Shown here: positions 1 to 8,771 of the stretch, in pieces
Layout: each line of letters starts with the position of its first letter
Numbering within the stretch: the first letter of the stretch is position 1
Assembly (NCBI RefSeq): GCF_001687305.1
Contig: NZ_KV700385.1
Span: 664,523 to 728,522 of the forward strand
Direction of reading: 5' to 3'
DNA: 64,000 bases
From: Actinomyces vulturis
GTDB taxonomy: Bacteria > Actinomycetota > Actinomycetes > Actinomycetales > Actinomycetaceae
Translations under genes and position numbers: made by a program
The notes under the pieces: generated by a model
Told to the model about the DNA's origin: nothing
The model's database searches: none
The model's input: only the letters and a program-made list of their open reading frames with translations

Positions 1-26
1 AGCCACGTTAACGGCAAGTAATCCGC

Positions 27-503
27 TCATGCCATAACCTCAGTCCACTCATCACGCTTGGACAGGAATGCTCGTACAGCTTCCTGAGCGCCTTGAAGGG
101 TGTGGTTGGCGCCCCAACCACACTGTTCTTCATTGGCGGCGGGAACTTCCGTGGCCTCAAGTAGGTCAGCGAAGGTGGCGGCGAGAATATCCATGAATGC
201 TGCAGGCTCAAGTCCGAGCGTAATGGCGTAGAAACCGGTCTGGCAGCCCATAGGGGAGAAGTCAACCAGGCGATCAGTGTGGTTGCGCATGAGTTCTGCG
301 GTCAGGTGCTCAATGGAGTGCACCGTGGGCATTTCTAGGTGTTCACTGTTGGGTTGGCAAAAGCGTACATCGTATTTGATGAGGGTATCCCCACCGGGGA
401 GAGTCTTGGTGTCAGCCACGCGCACGTAGGGGGCACGCACGGCGCGATGGTCGAGGTTAAAGGATTCAACGTTCATGCGCTTGGCGCGGGTGGGTTCGCT
501 CAT
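27..503 (-). CDS. luxS: S-ribosylhomocysteine lyase LuxS
   Basis: Cytosolic metalloenzyme that cleaves S-ribosylhomocysteine to homocysteine and DPD, the precursor of autoinducer-2, in the activated methyl cycle. The 158-residue product has the family's usual length. HSIEH at 62-66 supplies two metal ligands (His62, His66), Cys128 in EQCGWG is the third, and Cys87 in SPMGCQTG is the catalytic cysteine. I chose the ATG at 503 over an upstream GTG-frame extension because it sits 6 bases after CACAAT (510-515), a leaderless-type -10 box. The internal ATG at 476 has neither such a box nor a Shine-Dalgarno sequence. It diverges from a hydrolase with only 34 bases between start codons. Confidence 0.96.
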   Translation of the reverse strand: MSEPTRAKRMNVESFNLDHRAVRAPYVRVADTKTLPGGDTLIKYDVRFCQPNSEHLEMPTVHSIEHLTAELMRNHTDRLVDFSPMGCQTGFYAITLGLEPAAFMDILAATFADLLEATEVPAANEEQCGWGANHTLQGAQEAVRAFLSKRDEWTEVMA

Positions 504-509
504 GGTCCT

Positions 510-531
510 ATTGTGCCTTGCCTGGCACACT
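510..531. promoter_or_regulatory. Back-to-back leaderless promoters for luxS and the hydrolase
   Basis: On the minus strand CACAAT (510-515) ends 6 bases before the luxS ATG. On the plus strand CACACT (526-531) ends 6 bases before the hydrolase ATG at 538. Both have the A2/T6 of an actinobacterial -10 element, and neither gene has a usable Shine-Dalgarno sequence. Inference: both transcripts begin at the A of the start codon, and the two promoters overlap. Confidence 0.5.
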
Positions 532-537
532 AGGCAT

Positions 538-1617
538 ATGGACACCCCACTGAGTTATGTCACCTCCGGCCCCGCATTCGCCCCCGCTATCGTCCTGTGT
601 CACGGCCTGTCGGGCAGTGCTTTCTCTCTGACCGACGCCGTGGAGCGCCTTCTCGCCGCCGGCTACCGTGTCATCACTCCAGACTTTCGTGGACACGGAT
701 TATCCCCACGATGGCGTGAGGGTGATGACGGGCAGGTGCTTGTCGATGATTTGGTGGACTTATTGACTACCTTGCGCACTTACGATGAGGCGCTCGCGGC
801 TAGCCGTGATGTTCCCTGCCCTCCGCGTCCGGTCATTATTGGTCATTCCATGGGCGGGGCGACTGCCGGTGTGGTTGCTCTTGAGCATCCTGAATTGGTG
901 AGCGGTGCCGTGTGTGAAGACCCTGCTCTGTATGGGACTCGCAGCGACGAGCAATTGCTTTCCCGTGGTCAAACTCGCTTGCGTGCTGTACACGAGGATC
1001 GGGAGAACTTGGTGGGTGCTGCACAGTCAGGGCTTGAGAGTGACTCTATGCCGGAGAAGGAAGCGTTGGTCAGTGCGTGGGCTAGTCAGATGGTTGATGA
1101 TGCGATTCTTGCTAGCGGCGTGGTATGCCCGCCGGTTCCTTGGGAAAAATGGATGCGTGGGCTGGTGGATGCTGGCCGGCTTGCTCTTGTTCTTACCGGT
1201 GATGTGCCAGGGTCAGCACGCGTAGGGGTGAAGGGTTTGGAGGCACTGAAGGCTATGGGGTGGACGGTAGCGCAGGCCTATGAGCGCCAACAGTCAAGTG
1301 ACTGGGGTGTACAAATGCGGGACGATCAGGGGACTGGTGTCCTGCCCAATGATCAGTCGGAAGAACTGGTCACCGCTTCTGATACTCAGCCTGAATATGT
1401 GCCTGCCTCCTCCCATGAATGGGGAGAGAACCAGATTATTGATTCATGTGCTCATGTTGATGGGGATCATAGCGTTCGTTGTGAAGAAGCGAATAGCCGT
1501 TGCCAGGCAGTGATGATTCCGGGAGCAGGTCACCAAGTTCGCCGTATGTGTCCTACAGACTTCTGGGCCGTCACCTTATCGTGGCTTGACCATTTCTATC
1601 CTGTGCCTACTAAGTGA
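538..1617 (+). CDS. Alpha/beta-fold serine hydrolase
   Basis: A 359-residue alpha/beta hydrolase without signal peptide. HGLSGSAFS at about 22-30 forms the oxyanion region, GHSMGG puts the nucleophile at Ser104, and the GAGHQV motif near 332 gives the catalytic His. The stretch from about 210 to 310 is longer and less conserved than in typical 260-280-residue members and probably forms a large lid. The ATG at 538 follows a leaderless-type -10 box; the longer reading frame from 475 would run into luxS. Substrate is not predictable. LuxS proximity is due to shared divergent promoters and does not by itself indicate a common pathway. Confidence 0.85.
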   Translation: MDTPLSYVTSGPAFAPAIVLCHGLSGSAFSLTDAVERLLAAGYRVITPDFRGHGLSPRWREGDDGQVLVDDLVDLLTTLRTYDEALAASRDVPCPPRPVIIGHSMGGATAGVVALEHPELVSGAVCEDPALYGTRSDEQLLSRGQTRLRAVHEDRENLVGAAQSGLESDSMPEKEALVSAWASQMVDDAILASGVVCPPVPWEKWMRGLVDAGRLALVLTGDVPGSARVGVKGLEALKAMGWTVAQAYERQQSSDWGVQMRDDQGTGVLPNDQSEELVTASDTQPEYVPASSHEWGENQIIDSCAHVDGDHSVRCEEANSRCQAVMIPGAGHQVRRMCPTDFWAVTLSWLDHFYPVPTK

Positions 1618-1691
1618 AGTCTTGCTCTGTCAAAAATGAGAGGAGTGGGAGGCGTTTCTATCCAGAATATGGCAAGCAGTGATGAGAAAAC

Positions 1692-1733
1692 TTGTTGAGG
1701 GGCTAGCGCTAAACAGCGCCAGCCCCTCAACAA
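1692..1733. terminator. Bidirectional hairpin terminator
   Basis: A 19-base stem (1692-1710 with 1715-1733, one mismatch) and 4-base loop lies between two convergent genes. It probably ends both the hydrolase and the AI-2E-family transcripts. Confidence 0.75.
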
Positions 1734-1779
1734 CGACTCCATTGCCTTCTTTGCTTCCATACAGTAGGTGGAAGACTCT

Positions 1780-2895
1780 TTAAGCCTTGCGGGGCTTGGC
1801 GTAGGGATCTTTGTCTCCGTCGGTCAAAAAGATTGTCAGCCAGCGAGAATCGGGGTCAGAATCGATAAGCAGTGACTTGGTCAACAGAGTTAAGGGCACA
1901 GCGAGAATGGCGCCAAGACCACCAATAATGAGAGTCCATAGCACTAAGGACAGAAAGGTGATGGTGGTATTCAGACCCACGGCATCACCGGTGAACTTGG
2001 GCTGGATGAGGGACTGAATAACGAAGTTCAGGACCGAGTAAGACACGATCACCCACAAAGCAGTCCAGGGGCCGCCACTAACCAGGCCAAGAAGAGCGGG
2101 CGGGATCACACCGATCACAAAGCCGATGTTAGGGATGTAGTTCGTAATGAATGACACCACGCCCCAGGTAATGGCCATCGGTACCCCAAGAATGAATAGT
2201 GCGCCCACGTCGAGAACAGCCACGATCAAACCGAAGATGGTCGAAACCAGCCAGTAGGAGCGTACTGACGAGGAGAACCCTTCCAGTGCGTGGTAGATCT
2301 CAGGTTTAATGCGAGCCAGTGCGCGGGAACGTGCTTCAATCTGGGATACGTCGAAGGTTAAGAAAGCGACTGTCAACATGAGTAGAAGAAGCAAGGAACT
2401 GACGTTGGATACTTGGCCAACGAACGAGGAGGCGAGGCCAACAATTTTGTTGGTATCGAAAGTCTCCACCTGCTTCATAATCATGGCTTCATCTACGCCG
2501 ATTTTGGCCAGTGCGTTCATCATGGAATCGGCGAATGTCTGGAGTTGATCAGCGTATTTAGGAACCACATAAATAAACTGTGTTAATGAGGCTCCCAAGG
2601 CGGCGAACAAACCCAAGACGAACAGGTAGATCACGCCCACTCCGCAGACAGCAGCAAGCCATCGCGGAACTTTTTTCTTCACTAACCATGTCATCAAGGG
2701 GTGGACAGTGATGACCAGCGTTAACGCAAAGAATGCCGGACCCACGATGGAGCGAGCTAGCCATAGACCGCCAGCGCCAACTGTCAGGGCGGCCAGCGTT
2801 AAGGCAAAGGTTTCACCTTGGCTCCGAGTCGCAGACTGAAGAGGTATTGGTTGATCAGTGTTACGAGTCTTGATGCGTGAGGAAGGTGAAGTCAT
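1780..2895 (-). CDS. AI-2E family transporter (PF01594-type membrane protein)
   Basis: A 371-residue membrane protein with about seven to eight hydrophobic segments and a soluble stretch in the middle (about 110-190), as in the TqsA/PerM-like family. Family members include an autoinducer-2 exporter but also ion and antiporter proteins, so the substrate is unknown. The nearby luxS is suggestive only. Two ATGs are possible (2901 and 2895). I prefer 2895 because GACACT (2902-2907) is then exactly 6 bases upstream, the same arrangement as at the lipoprotein start at 36893. Confidence 0.85.
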   Translation of the reverse strand: MTSPSSRIKTRNTDQPIPLQSATRSQGETFALTLAALTVGAGGLWLARSIVGPAFFALTLVITVHPLMTWLVKKKVPRWLAAVCGVGVIYLFVLGLFAALGASLTQFIYVVPKYADQLQTFADSMMNALAKIGVDEAMIMKQVETFDTNKIVGLASSFVGQVSNVSSLLLLLMLTVAFLTFDVSQIEARSRALARIKPEIYHALEGFSSSVRSYWLVSTIFGLIVAVLDVGALFILGVPMAITWGVVSFITNYIPNIGFVIGVIPPALLGLVSGGPWTALWVIVSYSVLNFVIQSLIQPKFTGDAVGLNTTITFLSLVLWTLIIGGLGAILAVPLTLLTKSLLIDSDPDSRWLTIFLTDGDKDPYAKPRKA

Positions 2896-3099
2896 GGGCA
2901 TAGTGTCCCATGAGATTCATCAATGGTGTGAATGATTAAATCCACAATACTGAGGTATTGCGTAAGAAAACGGAAAACGAATGATCTTCTACGGCTAGAA
3001 GAAGCTGGCAGGAAGGTCGCTATTAGCATCATGGTGACTGCGTGTCAGTTTCGACGTAGGTTCAATGAGTCAATCATGATGCCTATTGCGTACGGCGTG

Positions 3100-4041
3100 T
3101 TACTGACGAGCCAGGTCAGCGGCACCTACTAGACCCGCGTGAGCACCGGCTTGAGCAAGAACAATCGGAATTTTAGGACGATGAGCACGAGCTGTTAGGT
3201 GTTGAGTAAAAGACTCACGAGTTTCCTCAAGGAAGAACTCAGCAGAGTCAATTAGGCCACCGGCAAGCACGATGACCTCAGGGTCCGTGACTGCTGCCAG
3301 TGTGGCTAAACCAGCACCCAGGTAGTGAGCTAATTCGTGGAAGGAATCTAGTGCAGCCTGCTCTCCTCGGCGAGCAGCTTTAAGGACGCATAGACCAGTG
3401 ATCTTGTCAGCATCACCATTGGCGGCGGCAATCATTTCGGGACATAGTTCAGGAAGAGACTGCGCTCGCTCGCGAGCATTGGCAGCAAGAGCAGTTCCAG
3501 AACAGTAGCGCTCTAAGCATCCACGCTGGCCACAACCGCAGTGACGGCCACCAGGAACAGCCATGATATGTCCGATTTCAGAGGCAAATCCTGCGCCACC
3601 GCGGCATAGTTCACCGTTGACCACAATAGCGCCACCGACGCCCGTTCCTAGGGTCACGATGAGGGCGTCATTCTTGCCTTTAGCCGCACCGAAACGGTGT
3701 TCTGCCCAGCCAGCAGCATTCGCGTCGTTTTCCACCACCACGGGAAGATTGCACAGAGCACTAACCTTTTCGCCCAGGGGTTCACCCGTCCAGTCCAGGT
3801 TGGTGCCGTAGGCAATAGTGGCGCGGTCTGCAGCAACAAAGCCTGCGGCACCAATACCGACGCAAGCCACGTCATATTCAGCAGCTAGTTCATTAGCCAT
3901 GTCAGCAATGGTGCGTGAAATTTGTTCACGTTCATTGGCGGGGGAGGGACGGCGAATGGTGGTGAGAACCTGACCGTCTTCGTCAACGACACCTGCGGCA
4001 ATCTTCGTTCCGCCAACATCTACTCCGATGCTGAGCACCAT
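3100..4041 (-). CDS. ROK-family glucokinase
   Basis: Phosphorylates glucose with ATP in the cytosol. The 313-residue product has the ATP-binding DVGGTK near residue 8, ENDANAA near 105, the GGAGFASEIGH ROK segment and an intact CGCGQRGCLE zinc motif. There is no N-terminal helix-turn-helix, so it is a kinase and not a NagC-type repressor. ATG at 4041 follows an AGGAG about 10 bases upstream; the longer frame to 4080 adds residues unlike the family. It could act on another hexose such as N-acetylmannosamine, but the sequence resembles actinobacterial glucokinases best. Confidence 0.88.
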   Translation of the reverse strand: MVLSIGVDVGGTKIAAGVVDEDGQVLTTIRRPSPANEREQISRTIADMANELAAEYDVACVGIGAAGFVAADRATIAYGTNLDWTGEPLGEKVSALCNLPVVVENDANAAGWAEHRFGAAKGKNDALIVTLGTGVGGAIVVNGELCRGGAGFASEIGHIMAVPGGRHCGCGQRGCLERYCSGTALAANARERAQSLPELCPEMIAAANGDADKITGLCVLKAARRGEQAALDSFHELAHYLGAGLATLAAVTDPEVIVLAGGLIDSAEFFLEETRESFTQHLTARAHRPKIPIVLAQAGAHAGLVGAADLARQ

Positions 4042-4125
4042 TGCAGACCATCTCCTTGAATGAATCATTGGGAAAGGCATCGTTGATTGATACCTAAAAA
4101 GCCACTACCTGCGATGCGTAATGAC

Positions 4126-4158
4126 AAGCGCTGACACTCTGGGAGAGTATCAGCGCTT
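4126..4158. terminator. Hairpin between ccdA-like gene and glucokinase
   Basis: Arms at 4126-4140 and 4144-4158 pair over 15 bases with one mismatch around a GGG loop, 90 bases past the ccdA-like stop codon on the minus strand. No T-run follows directly, so termination strength is uncertain. Confidence 0.5.
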
Positions 4159-4249
4159 ATTGTGTCAGTATGTCAACTTAATGTCCAAGGTCACATTCAT
4201 CGACGACTTGTGTGACCGCTGTTGGTAGGGTCTCGTTACGTGTGGGCAA

Positions 4250-5071
4250 CTACTGGCGTCGATCCTTTACTGCAATAACAATCGCTGCAGTGATCGTGCC
4301 CAGGATCGCCAGCGACAAGTACCAAGGAATTCGTGCAGCAGCGTCCATGACCTGAAGTTCTAAGGCGGCAAGACGCTCGGAAGAAATGATTCCACCCAAG
4401 GGATTTGATGGATCCATCAACAGCAGCACAACGCCGAGAATCACGAACAACAGGCCAGAAATAAGGTTGGTCCATGTGGTCTCACGGCTTAAGAAACGGA
4501 CTGGACGGGGACGCAGCCACTTCTTGCCACTCATGCCCATGGATGTCCACAGCAACGCAAGAATACCGAGGGGTAATGCCATACCTGTGGCATAAAGAAC
4601 CATCAAACCAGCAGCCTGAATAGCAGAGCCATTAATGCCGGCCATGAGGAGAACGGAACCTAAAATAGGGCCAGCGCACCCCACGCCTGCCAAGCCGTAG
4701 ACCAAGCCGAGCAGGTAGACCGATAGCGGCGAGGCGGCATCATCGCTACTGCGAGAAGAGCCTGGAAGATGTGGGGTAGGAATCTCGATACTCAATGCCT
4801 CAATAATGCCCAGAGTAATGATGATGACGGCAGCGACCACCGTGATGGGGGCGGAATACTCGTGAAGGAGCGAACCGACTCCACCGGCAGCAGCTCCAAG
4901 GGGTACCAAGGTGGTGAGTAAGCCTAACCAGAAAATCAGGGTGCGTTTGAGTAAGGTGGTCGGTGATGCGAACGCGTACGCGAAGAACGCGGGAAGTACC
5001 ATCACCGAACAGGGGGCCAGCAGGGTGAGGAGGCCGCCCACAAAGGCGGCTAAAGGAGCAAGGCCAGTCAC
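4250..5071 (-). CDS. ccdA: CcdA/DsbD-type thiol-disulfide transmembrane protein
   Basis: A 273-residue integral membrane protein with about six to seven segments that should carry electrons from cytosolic thioredoxin across the membrane to extracytoplasmic thiol proteins. The two conserved cysteines are visible: LLAPCSVMVLP near residue 22 and GVGCAGPIL near 135. The GTG start at 5071 overlaps the stop codon of the upstream DsbA-like gene (GTGA), so the two are translationally coupled and very likely partners. No cytochrome c maturation genes are nearby, so a general reductive or repair role fits better than heme attachment. Confidence 0.88.
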   Translation of the reverse strand: MTGLAPLAAFVGGLLTLLAPCSVMVLPAFFAYAFASPTTLLKRTLIFWLGLLTTLVPLGAAAGGVGSLLHEYSAPITVVAAVIIITLGIIEALSIEIPTPHLPGSSRSSDDAASPLSVYLLGLVYGLAGVGCAGPILGSVLLMAGINGSAIQAAGLMVLYATGMALPLGILALLWTSMGMSGKKWLRPRPVRFLSRETTWTNLISGLLFVILGVVLLLMDPSNPLGGIISSERLAALELQVMDAAARIPWYLSLAILGTITAAIVIAVKDRRQ

Positions 5072-5937
5072 TGTTGAGCCTCAGCCTTCTTCGCCTGGTC
5101 AAGTACGGTGGCGCGAACGGCGTCAAGATCCATGTATCCGCCGATGACCGCCTTGTTGATAATCATGAAGGGTGTACCGGTAATACCAATGGAGTAGGCG
5201 TGAGCCTTAGCATCCTGAACTTCCTGAACCACTGCGGGATCGTTCATATCTGTGCGGAATTTGTCCAGGTCCTTGACGCCTGCCTTCTTAGCGAATTCAA
5301 CGAGAGACTCTTCGGAGTAAGTGGGGTGCCCTTGAGGGTCGGCGCTACCGTAAACCTCATTGTGGAATGCCCAGAAAGCGTCCTGACGACTTGCAGCAAT
5401 ACCTGCTTGAGCAGCCAGCGGAGATGTGGGCGTGATCTGAGCCAGGTCACGCCACTCTAAACGCAAAGTGCCATTATCAATGAGATCCTGTAGGCCAGGC
5501 TCAACGTTTTGAGCAAACAGGGTGCAGTACGGGCAAGCGAAATCGGAGTAGAGAACGAGAACCACGGGAGCATCGACCTTGCCCTGAGCGCGCTGATCGT
5601 CAGGATCGCGGTGAATTTCCTGCTCGATAATCTCCAGGCCTCGAGCATCAGTAATGTCCGGTGCGGGTTGAGCATTGCCCTGGTTGCCTGATTTGTCACC
5701 CATTTCAGGGTTAGCTGGTGCCTGGTTGCCCATTGAGTCACCCTGCGGCGCATTGCCAGTTGTTGAGTGGGAGCCATCGGGGCGTGTAGCTACCATCCCA
5801 GCGATAATCGTCAGAAGAATGGCGATAACGATGAGCAGAATGACGGTGGTGCGAGATGAGCGCTTGTTACCGGATTCTGCTGCCGACTTCTTGGCATCAG
5901 ATTCCTGGGAGTTCTTTTGTGATGTGGAGGAGCTCAT
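5068..5937 (-). CDS. Membrane-anchored DsbA-like thioredoxin-fold oxidoreductase
   Basis: A 289-residue protein: short charged N-terminus, one transmembrane anchor at about 30-50, a Gly/Asn/Pro-rich linker to about 95, then a DsbA/Thioredoxin_4 domain with active site CPYC at 135-138 and the cis-proline segment TGTPF. It should form or isomerise disulfides outside the membrane. ATG at 5937 has AAGGA just upstream; the longer TTG frame was rejected. It overlaps the ccdA-like start, which suggests that CcdA sets its redox state. Confidence 0.9.
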   Translation of the reverse strand: MSSSTSQKNSQESDAKKSAAESGNKRSSRTTVILLIVIAILLTIIAGMVATRPDGSHSTTGNAPQGDSMGNQAPANPEMGDKSGNQGNAQPAPDITDARGLEIIEQEIHRDPDDQRAQGKVDAPVVLVLYSDFACPYCTLFAQNVEPGLQDLIDNGTLRLEWRDLAQITPTSPLAAQAGIAASRQDAFWAFHNEVYGSADPQGHPTYSEESLVEFAKKAGVKDLDKFRTDMNDPAVVQEVQDAKAHAYSIGITGTPFMIINKAVIGGYMDLDAVRATVLDQAKKAEAQQ

Positions 5938-6107
5938 GAGTTCCTTCAAGGTCTGGGCGCGAGGCGCACTCGGACAAAATGATGATCAAATGACCGTAGT
6001 CAGCAGGATGCGCTGCTGATGTTTCTGGTGGTGTAACCCTTTTTGTCTCCTCATCATTCCCAATGACAGGTTTTGTGGGATGGATCGCGTCGTTATCGGC
6101 GGAGCGG

Positions 6108-6113
6108 TAGGTT
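6108..6113 (+). promoter_or_regulatory. Leaderless -10 box TAGGTT for the crcB pair
   Basis: TAGGTT ends exactly 6 bases before the GTG of the first crcB gene. No Shine-Dalgarno sequence is present. Confidence 0.5.
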
Positions 6114-6119
6114 AGAACT

Positions 6120-6647
6120 GTGATCACACCACCGCGTTTTACCGCCCGTATGCTGGCCTTCGTGGCCGTGGGTGGCTTTGTGGGTGGTCTCCTGCGCGCC
6201 GCTGCCGACGCCGTGATGCCCCACGCTGTTGCCCTGTTCACCTCACTGCCCGCTCCTTTAAGTTGCCCGGGCCAGATTGCTGCATCGTCACCAGACTGGT
6301 GTCAGGCTGCTCATGCTGCTGGGATGTCCACTCTTGTTGTGAACTGGACGGGAGCTTTTCTGCTTGGACTTATTACCGCCTGGGTGGATCAAGCTCGTTT
6401 AGCGCACCCTACACATCCTTTACCGGATGATGTTCGACTCATGTTGGGGACAGGACTTTGCGGTGCTCTCACCACCTATTCCTCATTGAGTGTTCATATT
6501 GTCCACGCTGGTGAGCATTCGCTTTTTTTCGCTGTGTCATGGATAAGTGTCATGCTCGCCGGAGGGTTTTTCCTGGCATGGTGTGGACTGAAGAGTGGGC
6601 GCCGTATCGAATGGCGATGGGCCCATCGAGTAGGTGAGGATGAATGA
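6120..6647 (+). CDS. crcB: CrcB/Fluc fluoride channel subunit 1
   Basis: A 175-residue membrane protein of the small dual-topology fluoride-export channels, longer than usual (about 125) because of an insert near 40-70. Visible hallmarks are GGFVGGLLR near the N-terminus, the pore Asn in NWTGAFLLG, and [13 protein letters not shown]. The aromatic box reads TTYSSL where homodimeric channels have TTFSTF. Start is a GTG placed 6 bases after TAGGTT. It overlaps the next gene by 4 bases, as in heterodimeric Fluc pairs whose two subunits insert in opposite orientations. Confidence 0.88.
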   Translation: MITPPRFTARMLAFVAVGGFVGGLLRAAADAVMPHAVALFTSLPAPLSCPGQIAASSPDWCQAAHAAGMSTLVVNWTGAFLLGLITAWVDQARLAHPTHPLPDDVRLMLGTGLCGALTTYSSLSVHIVHAGEHSLFFAVSWISVMLAGGFFLAWCGLKSGRRIEWRWAHRVGEDE

Positions 6648-7039
6648 CTATCCTCATTGCGGGATTAATTGGCGCAAGTGCCTCACTTGGGTGTATTAGC
6701 AGGCTCTGGGTAGATTCTTGGGTCAAGGTATTGCGCAGGCATCTCACGTCGAAACATTCGCTGCCTGCGGTCATTGATTTTCCTTGGGGGACACTTACCG
6801 TCAACATTGTGGGTTCATTCCTATTAGGGATGCTTGTTGGTGCTCACGGTGTTCCCCACTGGATTACATTGGTCATCGGCACGGGATTTCTGGGAGGCTT
6901 CACGACTTTCTCGACTGCCATGCTTGATGCGGTAACACAAGTCATTGAAAAACGAACCGTAGCGGGGGCGTCAGCGCTTGTGATGACGGCAGTAGCCAGT
7001 ATTGCTGCCTGTGCGCTCGGTATGGCCCTAACTTGCTGA
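6644..7039 (+). CDS. crcB: CrcB/Fluc fluoride channel subunit 2
   Basis: A 131-residue, four-segment membrane protein of the usual length. It has the conserved NIVGSFLLG with the pore Asn, and [10 protein letters not shown]. The second box phenylalanine is Ala here and Leu in the partner. ATG overlaps the partner's stop codon (ATGA), giving translational coupling and matched amounts, as needed for a heterodimeric channel that expels fluoride from the cytosol. I see no fluoride-riboswitch core upstream of the pair. Confidence 0.88.
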   Translation: MTILIAGLIGASASLGCISRLWVDSWVKVLRRHLTSKHSLPAVIDFPWGTLTVNIVGSFLLGMLVGAHGVPHWITLVIGTGFLGGFTTFSTAMLDAVTQVIEKRTVAGASALVMTAVASIAACALGMALTC

Positions 7040-7131
7040 CGTTAAAGTAAGCCACCTAACTCCCTAAATGTAGGTGTGGAGGGCTGCGGTAGACGTACTC
7101 GGGCAACTAGAAGAGAAAAATCAGCCAGGGG

Positions 7132-8202
7132 TTAGACTTTGCGCGGCGTCCCTGAGGAATCGCGAACGATGAGTGAGGGCGCTAGCAATTGACGGCGCAT
7201 CGGAGCATTGGGATGGTGGATGCGATCAATCAACGCATCTACTGCGGCAGAACCTAGGAATTGTTTTGGTGGAGCAACAGCTGTGAGGGTGGGGCGAGTC
7301 AGTGTTGCTAATTCATCGTCATAAGTGACGATGGAGAGATCATCGGGAACTTTGTATCCCATGGATACTACGTATTCCACGGCCAGCAGTGCTGCCTCAT
7401 CAGAGTGAGCAATGATTGCAGTGGTGTCATCATCCAGGCAATCGCGAACGCATTGACCGATGCGGTCTGAGGCTTGGGAACCACGCAGCATGGTGGTGTC
7501 GATGTGAGGGGATGAGGTATCCAGGCCGAAATCTTTCATTGCATCACGCCAACCATCAGTGATGGCATGACGAGAGGGGATGGGCTTGTCGGTAATGAGG
7601 GCAATGCGCTTATGTCCAAGATCAACTAAGTGCTCCACTGCCAGGGTGGCACCAAAGTAATGGTCTGTGCGTACGGACTCAAAGTAGCGACGATGACGTG
7701 CCGTGGGAGAGATAGCGCGTTCGATGAGTACCACAGGAATCGACAGGGTAGCGAGGAACTCGTGGAGCTCTTCAGAACCTTCACCTTCAATGTCGGGAAC
7801 AGCGATCAAACCATCAACACCTTGCTGTTCAGTCATACGACGCACTTCAGTAAGGTTGTCGCGAGCAGCAAACGTGGACCCTTGAAGAAGAAGACGAGCT
7901 CCATGGCGGTCAGCGGCATGACCGGCACCATCGAGGATAGTAGGCCAGAAGAAATCGAGTGACGGAGTAACTACACCGATCTTGACTGGTGTACGGGTGG
8001 GGATCGGCGTGGTGGTGATTGCTCGAGCTCCACCGCGAACTTGTTCAAGTAAACCTTGTTCGGATAGATACGCAATATCGCGGCGCACAGTAATGGCGCT
8101 GACGTCTAATGCTTGGGCAATTTGTGTGACTCGAATAGAGCCGTGGGCGTTGACGAGTGCGAGAACATCCTCGCGCCGCTTGGCTGGTAGTTCACGAGAC
8201 AT
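7132..8202 (-). CDS. DeoR-headed, LacI-type sugar-responsive regulator
   Basis: A 356-residue transcription factor. Residues 1-60 form a DeoR-like winged helix-turn-helix (IRVTQIAQALDVSAITVRRD). Residues about 70-350 are a periplasmic-binding-protein-like ligand domain as in LacI/GalR proteins. Such hybrids usually repress sugar operons until the sugar or its phosphate binds. ATG at 8202 has GGAG 7 bases upstream. It faces away from the ABC importer beginning at 8772 across a 569-base control region containing a palindrome just past a strong promoter, so it is the obvious candidate regulator of that importer. Confidence 0.85.
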   Translation of the reverse strand: MSRELPAKRREDVLALVNAHGSIRVTQIAQALDVSAITVRRDIAYLSEQGLLEQVRGGARAITTTPIPTRTPVKIGVVTPSLDFFWPTILDGAGHAADRHGARLLLQGSTFAARDNLTEVRRMTEQQGVDGLIAVPDIEGEGSEELHEFLATLSIPVVLIERAISPTARHRRYFESVRTDHYFGATLAVEHLVDLGHKRIALITDKPIPSRHAITDGWRDAMKDFGLDTSSPHIDTTMLRGSQASDRIGQCVRDCLDDDTTAIIAHSDEAALLAVEYVVSMGYKVPDDLSIVTYDDELATLTRPTLTAVAPPKQFLGSAAVDALIDRIHHPNAPMRRQLLAPSLIVRDSSGTPRKV

Positions 8203-8482
8203 GTGTCAACTCCGCTCTGAATGACAAACAATCTCAACGTCTGCATGGCAATGGAACCGTAATCGCTGTGTCCATATGACAAAAGTGGAACAAAATCGAT
8301 GACATCAGAGTAGATCCACTCTGAACACATCAATGTTATTGCACTACTGAGAGTGAGGGCAGCATCGTCATGAAAGTACGTTTTCTTACCCGAACCGTAA
8401 CATAATCGATCTGAAAAACTCCTGGAAACGGGAAAGATTTGAAGCATTTATCTAAGTCGATCACTTTTTCTCATTTTTGCGC

Positions 8483-8511
8483 TTGACAGTACAAAAATAG
8501 AGATTTACGCT
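8483..8511 (+). promoter_or_regulatory. Sigma-70-type promoter of the sugar importer operon
   Basis: TTGACA (8483-8488), a 17-base spacer and TACGCT (8506-8511). This is the best consensus match in the window. Transcription would start near 8518. Confidence 0.7.
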
Positions 8512-8521
8512 CATGTTCTAC

Positions 8522-8535
8522 TTGATCGTGATCAA
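8522..8535. promoter_or_regulatory. Palindromic operator candidate
   Basis: TTGATC-GT-GATCAA is a perfect 6-2-6 inverted repeat about 4 bases after the predicted transcription start, a classic repressor position. A related TGATC/GATCA palindrome lies in the promoter of the Gfo/Idh gene near 22966. Confidence 0.45.
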
Positions 8536-8771
8536 TGGAGATCATTCCGCCTGAAAACCGGAAAATGTCTCATGTTGGTATCAATTTCGTTCAAACTCGT
8601 TCCTTGAGGGCGCTTCAAGTTGATCGAAAGGGTACGATCGAGCCACCTGCTCGGTGATGGTGCCGAACACTTGATGAATGTCATCCGGCGGACATCATTT
8701 GTGGTTTTCGCACTATCGTCTGTCAACCACAACAGTGGCCCAGCGTTGGGCACACAGCACAAGGAGAAGCA

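Larger units (their letters stand above)
8203..8771. other. 569-base control region between regulator and sugar importer
   Basis: No gene is supported here. It is AT-richer than its surroundings and contains one good sigma-70-type promoter, a palindrome overlapping its transcribed start, and several further GATC half-sites (around 8407, 8457 and 8620-8640). The predicted leader of about 250 bases has no riboswitch that I recognise. Confidence 0.6.

Noticed and set aside
2932-3132. 66-codon frame between the AI-2E-family gene and glucokinase
   Set aside because: No SD or -10 spacing, basic random-looking composition and overlap with the glucokinase 3' end.
5938-6119. Fluoride riboswitch upstream of the crcB pair
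   Set aside because: I looked for the GGnGAUGG...CGCC and CUGAUG core with correct spacing. Only scattered CTGATG-like words occur, and the GTG start is directly preceded by a leaderless-type -10 box, leaving no room for a leader RNA.
8106-8447. 113-codon minus-strand frame in the importer control region
   Set aside because: Overlaps the regulator gene in another frame, no SD, low coding character; the region is better explained as promoter sequence.
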